Shown one piece after another: positions 59,636 to 64,000 of a stretch of 64,000 nucleotides of DNA. Source of the DNA: Marinimicrobium agarilyticum DSM 16975 (lineage in GTDB: Bacteria; Pseudomonadota; Gammaproteobacteria; Pseudomonadales; Cellvibrionaceae); the NCBI RefSeq assembly GCF_000423345.1, contig NZ_KE384008.1, positions 190,857-254,856 on the forward strand, given 5' to 3'. Below the pieces are notes generated by a model, which saw nothing but the letters and a program-made list of their open reading frames with translations, ran no database searches and was not told where the DNA came from. How positions within the stretch are numbered: the stretch's first letter is position 1; each line of letters opens with the position of its first letter. Made by a program: the position numbers and the translations under genes.

Positions 59636-62554
59636 GTGAGTCAACAGCAATTTATGATCGGTCAGCGCTGGGTGAGTGACACCGAAGCGGAACTGGGCCT
59701 GGGTGTCGTACTGGAAGTGGATGAGCGCCAGGTGACACTGAGCTTTCCTGCGGCGGGCCAGCGTCGCACCTACGCGCTGCGCAGCGCCCCGGTGAGCCGG
59801 GTGCGCTATCAGGTGGATGAAGTGGTCAGCCACCAGGACGGCACCACCATCACCATTGCCGAAGTCCTGGAACAGGGCTTGCTGCTGGCCTATCAGGGCT
59901 ACACGGAAGACGGTGAGGAGAAACTGATTCCCGAGTTCGAACTGGACAGCTTCGTGCAGTTCAGCACCCCGCGAGAGCGGCTGTTTTCCGGCCAGATCGA
60001 TAAATACAGCCACTTCAGCCTTCGTCACCAGAGCCTGGAAACCCTGCACCGTCACCGCCAGAGCCAGGCCTTCGGCTTGACCGGTCCGCGGGTCCAGCCC
60101 TTGCCTCACCAGTTGTACATCGCCAGTGAAGTCGGCCGTCGACCTGCGCCGCGAGTGCTGTTGGCCGATGAAGTCGGTTTGGGTAAAACCATTGAAGCCG
60201 GTCTGATTCTGCACCAGCAACTGATGACCGGCCGGGTGAAGCGAGCCCTGGTGGTGGTGCCTGACAGCCTGCAACATCAGTGGCTGGTGGAGATGCTGCG
60301 GCGTTTCAATCTGGGTTTTACGTTGCTGGACGAGGCTCGCTGTCAGGCTATGGGTGGGCTGGACGACATCGACCCGGCGTTGCTGCCCGACGACGAAGAC
60401 ATCGAAATTGCCGAGGCGGAAGACAATCCGTTCGAAAGCGAACAGTTGATTCTCTGCTCTCTGGAGTTCCTCACCAACAATCCCCAGCGTCACGAACAGG
60501 CCCTGGCGGCTGACTGGGACCTGTTGCTGGTGGACGAAGCCCATCACCTGCAATGGCACGACGGCGAGCCCAGCGCGGCTTATCGCTGCATTGAAGCCCT
60601 GTCAAAAATCGCCGAGGGCCTGCTGCTGCTCACCGCCACCCCCGAGCAACTCGGGGTTGAGAGTCATTTTGCGCGGTTGCGCTTACTCGACCCGGACCGC
60701 TACCACGATCTGGACGCCTTTTTGGCCGAGCAGGATCAATACGCTCCGCTGAATGAACTGGTCCAGTCACTGTTGGCGGCCAGAGATGCAGAGCCGGCGG
60801 CCTGGCCAAAGGAGCTGGAAGCTTCACTCGCGAAATACCTGTCCAAAGACGACATTGGTGACCTCGCGGCTCGCGCCGAGGATCAGCCCCGGGAGGCGCT
60901 GGACAGCGCCATTCATCAGCTACTGGACCGACACGGCACCGGCCGAGTGCTGTTCCGCAACACCCGCGCTTCGGTCTCGGGCTTTCCCGAACGTAAACTG
61001 CACGGCCATCCGCTCGATCTGGACGATGAAGATCTGATGGCGTTGTGCGAACGTCCCCTCGAGGAACAACTGCACCCGGAAGACTTCTGGTTTGAGCACG
61101 CCGGCGCCGACTGGTGGCAAGTCGACCCGCGCGTGGACTGGCTCGGTCAGTTTCTGAAAGACAGTAAGGGGCAGAAGGTTCTGGTGATCTGCGCGAGCGC
61201 GGATAGCGCCCAGGCGTTGGAACTGTACCTGCGCCTGCGCAAGGGCATTGCTTCTGCGGTTTTCCATGAGGGCCTCAGCCTGCTGGAACGAGACCGCGCT
61301 GCCGCCTACTTCGCCGACCATGACGCCGGTGCCCAAGTGTTGATTTGTTCGGAAATCGGCAGCGAAGGCCGCAACTTCCAATTCGCTCAGGAACTGGTGC
61401 TGTTTGATTTGCCGCTGAACCCTGACTTACTGGAGCAGCGCATCGGCCGACTGGATCGAATCGGCCAGACGGGGCAGGTCAACATTCATGTCCCCCATTA
61501 CGTTGATACCGCCCAAGAGCATCTGCTGTATTGGTATCACCGGGGGTTGGACGCGTTTGAACACACCTGCGCCATCGGCCGCACGCTTTACGACGAATTT
61601 GAAGCGCGGCTGCTCGCGGCGTTGACTGACGCTGACGACTCGGCCTTCGACACACTATTGGATGACACCCGCACCCGCGCTGAGACCTTGCGCAAGCAAC
61701 TGCAGGCCGGTCGCGATCGCCTGCTGGAGCTGAATTCCTGCCAGCCCGAGAAAGCCGCACCGCTGGTGGAGGCTCTGAGCGAAACCGACGAGACGTTACC
61801 GGCGTATCTTGAGCGGGTGTTTGATGCCTTTGGCATCGACCAGGAAGAACACTCGGAGCGGGCTTGGTTGGTGCACCCGAGCGAACATATGCGAGTGCCT
61901 CACTTCCCGGGCTTACCGGAGGAGGGCATGACCGTCACCTTCGATCGTGACCTTGCTCTGTCCCGGGAAGACATGCAGTTCCTGAGTTGGGAGCACCCGC
62001 TGGTACACGGCGCTCAGGAGATGATCGCCCACAGCGAGTTTGGCAACACGGCTCTGGCCACCATCAAGCTGCCGCCGCTCAAACCCGGGACGCTGTTGCT
62101 CGAAGGGTTGTTCGTCCTGCACTGCCCGGCGCCCCGAGCCCTGCAACTGGATCGCTATCTGCCCCAGTCGGTACTGAGGGTTTTGCTCGACCCGAAAGGC
62201 AAGGACCTGAGTGCGGCCCTGGAAGCGGGCAAGCTGGATTCACTGCTGAAAAAAGTTCCCCGTCCGAGCGCCCAAGACGTGGTCCGCCACGCCCGCCCGC
62301 AACTGTCGGAGATGATCGACCAGGCCGAAGCGCTGGCCGCACCGCAACAGGAAAAATTGGTCGCGGCGGCGAAGAACAGCGTTCGGCAGAGTCTGGAGGC
62401 GGAGTTGTCCCGTTTGAAATCCCTGGCCGAGGTCAATCCGAATGTGCGCCAAGGTGAGATCGATGCGCTGCAACGCCAGCTGTCGGATTCGGAGAAGTAT
62501 TTGGATCGTGCGCAACTGCGTCTGGACGCGGTGCGTGTCATTATGACGGTGTAG
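59636..62554 (+). CDS. rapA: RNA polymerase-associated ATPase RapA (HepA)
   Basis: RapA is a SWI2/SNF2 ATPase that recycles stalled RNA polymerase. Tudor-like N-terminal domains (residues 1-105) precede the helicase core, with Walker A DEVGLGKT near 178 and DEAH in LLVDEAHHLQW near 298. Motif V/VI stretches are CSEIGSEGRNFQFAQELVLF and LEQRIGRLDRIGQTGQV. The length of 972 fits E. coli RapA (968). The start is GTG with GAGG five bases upstream; an earlier in-frame TTG has no support. Confidence 0.96.
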   Translation: MSQQQFMIGQRWVSDTEAELGLGVVLEVDERQVTLSFPAAGQRRTYALRSAPVSRVRYQVDEVVSHQDGTTITIAEVLEQGLLLAYQGYTEDGEEKLIPEFELDSFVQFSTPRERLFSGQIDKYSHFSLRHQSLETLHRHRQSQAFGLTGPRVQPLPHQLYIASEVGRRPAPRVLLADEVGLGKTIEAGLILHQQLMTGRVKRALVVVPDSLQHQWLVEMLRRFNLGFTLLDEARCQAMGGLDDIDPALLPDDEDIEIAEAEDNPFESEQLILCSLEFLTNNPQRHEQALAADWDLLLVDEAHHLQWHDGEPSAAYRCIEALSKIAEGLLLLTATPEQLGVESHFARLRLLDPDRYHDLDAFLAEQDQYAPLNELVQSLLAARDAEPAAWPKELEASLAKYLSKDDIGDLAARAEDQPREALDSAIHQLLDRHGTGRVLFRNTRASVSGFPERKLHGHPLDLDDEDLMALCERPLEEQLHPEDFWFEHAGADWWQVDPRVDWLGQFLKDSKGQKVLVICASADSAQALELYLRLRKGIASAVFHEGLSLLERDRAAAYFADHDAGAQVLICSEIGSEGRNFQFAQELVLFDLPLNPDLLEQRIGRLDRIGQTGQVNIHVPHYVDTAQEHLLYWYHRGLDAFEHTCAIGRTLYDEFEARLLAALTDADDSAFDTLLDDTRTRAETLRKQLQAGRDRLLELNSCQPEKAAPLVEALSETDETLPAYLERVFDAFGIDQEEHSERAWLVHPSEHMRVPHFPGLPEEGMTVTFDRDLALSREDMQFLSWEHPLVHGAQEMIAHSEFGNTALATIKLPPLKPGTLLLEGLFVLHCPAPRALQLDRYLPQSVLRVLLDPKGKDLSAALEAGKLDSLLKKVPRPSAQDVVRHARPQLSEMIDQAEALAAPQQEKLVAAAKNSVRQSLEAELSRLKSLAEVNPNVRQGEIDALQRQLSDSEKYLDRAQLRLDAVRVIMTV

Positions 62555-62580
62555 CGCTTAGGCGTGAGTGAGAGACGTTT

Positions 62581-62862
62581 ATGTATATTTTTTCCGCCAA
62601 TGGCACGGCACGCGCAGATCGAGACGATATCAAGAAGGGCGATAAGAAGCCGTTCATCGTTTACATTGATTTTCTGGATCTGTTTGGCGCGGAGCAGTTG
62701 TGCAAAATTTATTTGATGCGCGCAGGCTTTACCGATATTGAGATCGAGAAGCGTAAGTTTGTCGAGGAAAAGCTGAGAAACGACCCCCGCGTTGTCGAGG
62801 CCGACAAAGCCATGAAAGCCGCCATTGAAGGCGGCTACATGATTCAGATGTTTGATGAGTAG
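62581..62862 (+). CDS. Conserved small protein of unknown function
   Basis: I do not recognise this 93-residue protein. It is a soluble, mixed-charge alpha/beta-looking sequence (MYIFSANGTARADRDDIKKG at the start), with a hydrophobic FIVYIDFLDLFGAEQLCKIY stretch and a charged helix near the end. It begins 26 bases after rapA on the same strand and could be cotranscribed. Codon use resembles its neighbours. Confidence 0.7.
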   Translation: MYIFSANGTARADRDDIKKGDKKPFIVYIDFLDLFGAEQLCKIYLMRAGFTDIEIEKRKFVEEKLRNDPRVVEADKAMKAAIEGGYMIQMFDE

Positions 62863-62884
62863 CGTTTTGGAGTTTTGAGTCTGA

Positions 62885-62916
62885 GTCCGGTATCCCCCGC
62901 TCGCACCTCAGTGCCA
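62885..62916 (-). repeat. Core-deleted remnant of the structured palindromic repeat
   Basis: The outer motif GTCCGG (62885-62890) is followed after only 15 bases by CCTCAGTGCCA (62906-62916). These are the two ends of a reverse-orientation copy with the head and most of both arms missing. It sits where the reverse partner of copy 15 is expected. Confidence 0.75.
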
Positions 62917-62943
62917 CTACTACCCAAAAAGCTGCGTAGGAGT

Positions 62944-63043
62944 GTAGGGTAGGTAAGCGAAGCGCCACCTACCAAACCTCGTCACGCCAAAAGTCCCAGC
63001 CGCAACCATTATTGGTGGGTGCGCTTCGCTTACCACACCCTAC
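62944..63043. repeat. REP-like inverted pair before copy 15
   Basis: GTAGGGTAGGTAAGCGAAGC (62944-62963) and GTGCGCTTCGCTTACC ending in CACCCTAC (to 63043) form a large imperfect hairpin. This is the clearest member of the REP-like family in the window. Confidence 0.75.
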
Positions 63044-63060
63044 GCATTACTTGCAGTTTG

Positions 63061-63183
63061 CCTCGGAGGAGCTCACGGGCCCATACCCATCGTAGACTCT
63101 CTGAGGCATGGATGCCGATGAGAAGCCTCCAGGGATGGGTTCACGGCGGGTCTACGATGGGTATGGGCCCGTGAGCTCCGGTC
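63061..63183 (+). repeat. Structured palindromic repeat, copy 15 (type A)
   Basis: The arms at 63068-63097 and 63150-63179 are perfect, 30 of 30. P3 reads TCCAGGGATGGG, with the loop motif CAGGGATG kept. With the remnant and REP-like pair it fills 62863-63224. Confidence 0.97.
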
Positions 63184-63224
63184 TAGCCGCACACGGGACC
63201 ACAACAGTTGAGAGCGTTCTACAG

Positions 63225-64000
63225 CTAAACGCCAGTCTTCCCACGATAGCCTTTGTTCTTCTGATCCTTCGTCCGAACCTTCGCCTTGGGCTTCTTCGCC
63301 TTCGCATCAAACTTCTTCGGAGCACCGCGCTTCGCATCCGGCTTCGGGCCACGACGCTTGAAATCCCCACTCGGTGCCGGACCGGCCGTGCGCGGACCAT
63401 TGTCCTCACTGATGTTCAGCGGACGATTGCGCACATGCAAACCCTTCAACACCCGCATCACCTCAGGGGGCATGCCCTTGGGCAAATCGACCGTTGAAAA
63501 CTCATCAAACAACTTGATGTGACCAATAAACTGACTCTCAATGCCCGCCTCATTGGCAATCGCACCCACGATATCCCCTGGGCGAACCTCATGGCTGCGG
63601 CCCACCTCAATGCGGTAGCGCTGCAGATCGCTCTCCGGCACGCGTGGTTTGCTCTCTCTCGAGGCGTTCGCCTCACGCTCAAGCTTGTTCTTACCCTTGG
63701 TCGAGGGCTTCTTGATCTCGGCAAACTTCACCTGAAGCGGACGTTCTTTCTGCACCAGGTACGCCAGCGCCGAGGCGATTTCCTCAGGAGCACGGTCGGT
63801 CTGGTGGCTGAAGTCCGCCAGCAGCTCATTGTAAAAGCTCAGATCCACGCTCTGATCAAATACCTGTTGTAAGGTCTGCTTGAACTGATCGATGCGGTGC
63901 GCGGTCACGGCTTCGCCGCTGGGCAGCTCCATGTGCTTGATGGGCTGGCGGGTCGCCTTTTCGATGACGTAAAGCAGGCGCTTTTCCCGCGGGGCGACAA
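63225..64000 (-). CDS. deaD: DEAD-box RNA helicase DeaD/CsdA, C-terminal part
   Basis: Only the 3' part of the gene is in the window; the reading frame stays open to the edge. Coding continues upstream of an internal ATG at 63932 with REKRLLYVIEKATRQPIKHM, the end of the helicase core. The rest holds the DbpA/CsdA RNA-binding domain (RYRIEVGRSHEVRPGDIVGA and DEFSTVDLPKGMPPEVMRVL). A long basic tail rich in Lys, Arg, Gly and Pro follows. CsdA acts in cold-shock mRNA unwinding and ribosome assembly. Confidence 0.93.
   Translation of the reverse strand, partial: VAPREKRLLYVIEKATRQPIKHMELPSGEAVTAHRIDQFKQTLQQVFDQSVDLSFYNELLADFSHQTDRAPEEIASALAYLVQKERPLQVKFAEIKKPSTKGKNKLEREANASRESKPRVPESDLQRYRIEVGRSHEVRPGDIVGAIANEAGIESQFIGHIKLFDEFSTVDLPKGMPPEVMRVLKGLHVRNRPLNISEDNGPRTAGPAPSGDFKRRGPKPDAKRGAPKKFDAKAKKPKAKVRTKDQKNKGYRGKTGV

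Overview
The window looks like a chromosomal segment of a Gammaproteobacterium in the Cellvibrionales/Pseudomonadales range; Marinimicrobium-like is an inference from protein flavour, moderate-to-high GC and a GH3 glucosidase. The left third follows the order known from Pseudomonas: icd, cspD, clpS, clpA, infA, bpt(ate), aat, trxB, ftsK, lolA, rarA, crcB, serS, cysG. No prophage, insertion sequence, transposase, plasmid or CRISPR array is visible.

Layout. 1-3.3 kb: rluE divergent from a monomeric NADP isocitrate dehydrogenase. 3.3-10 kb: cspD, then the whole bacterial N-degron set (ClpS adaptor, ClpA unfoldase, Bpt and Aat transferases) around infA, then trxB. 10-18.2 kb: ftsK, lolA-rarA-crcB, serS-cysG. 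18.3-23 kb: a small Arg-rich protein, a DUF2868 membrane protein overlapping a DUF3482 GTPase, and gor. 23-31.5 kb: an Aer-like taxis receptor, a YcgR-like PilZ protein, ttcA, ald, a PAS-GGDEF-EAL protein, rsmE and tRNA-Arg(CCT). 31.6-35.5 kb: flgN-flgM-flgA-cheV-cheR, with a near-consensus sigma-28 promoter before flgM. 35.6-43.3 kb: a NIF3-like protein, a dienelactone hydrolase, fadD, and an overlapping run patatin - TAP-like hydrolase - ABC ATPase - ABC permease. 43.4-45.5 kb: sulfite reductase with DUF934. 45.9-49.8 kb: a tiny membrane protein, a MarR regulator, DUF2970, an RluA-type synthase, cbpA-cbpM, yjbQ. 50-58.4 kb: GH3 glucosidase, htpG (sigma-32-like promoter), ihfB-lapA-lapB, mdh. 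58.5-64 kb: yeaD, rapA, an unknown small protein, and the 3' part of deaD running off the end.

The standout is not a gene. Fifteen intergenic copies of one structured repeat are spread over the window. Each has two inverted arms of about 30 bp (nine of them perfect or one mismatch off) whose sequence differs from copy to copy, closed by a conserved head with two or more small hairpins. In element orientation the head loops read CANGGANG, the CsrA/RsmA recognition consensus, and this motif survives where hairpin pairing is lost. Twelve copies form six pairs, always reverse copy then forward copy, often with a REP-like palindrome between them. There are two head subtypes, modular extra hairpins and one core-deleted remnant. 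Whether the family acts as RNA (for instance as a CsrA/RsmA-binding repeat) or as folded DNA (a non-autonomous mobile element) cannot be settled from sequence alone.
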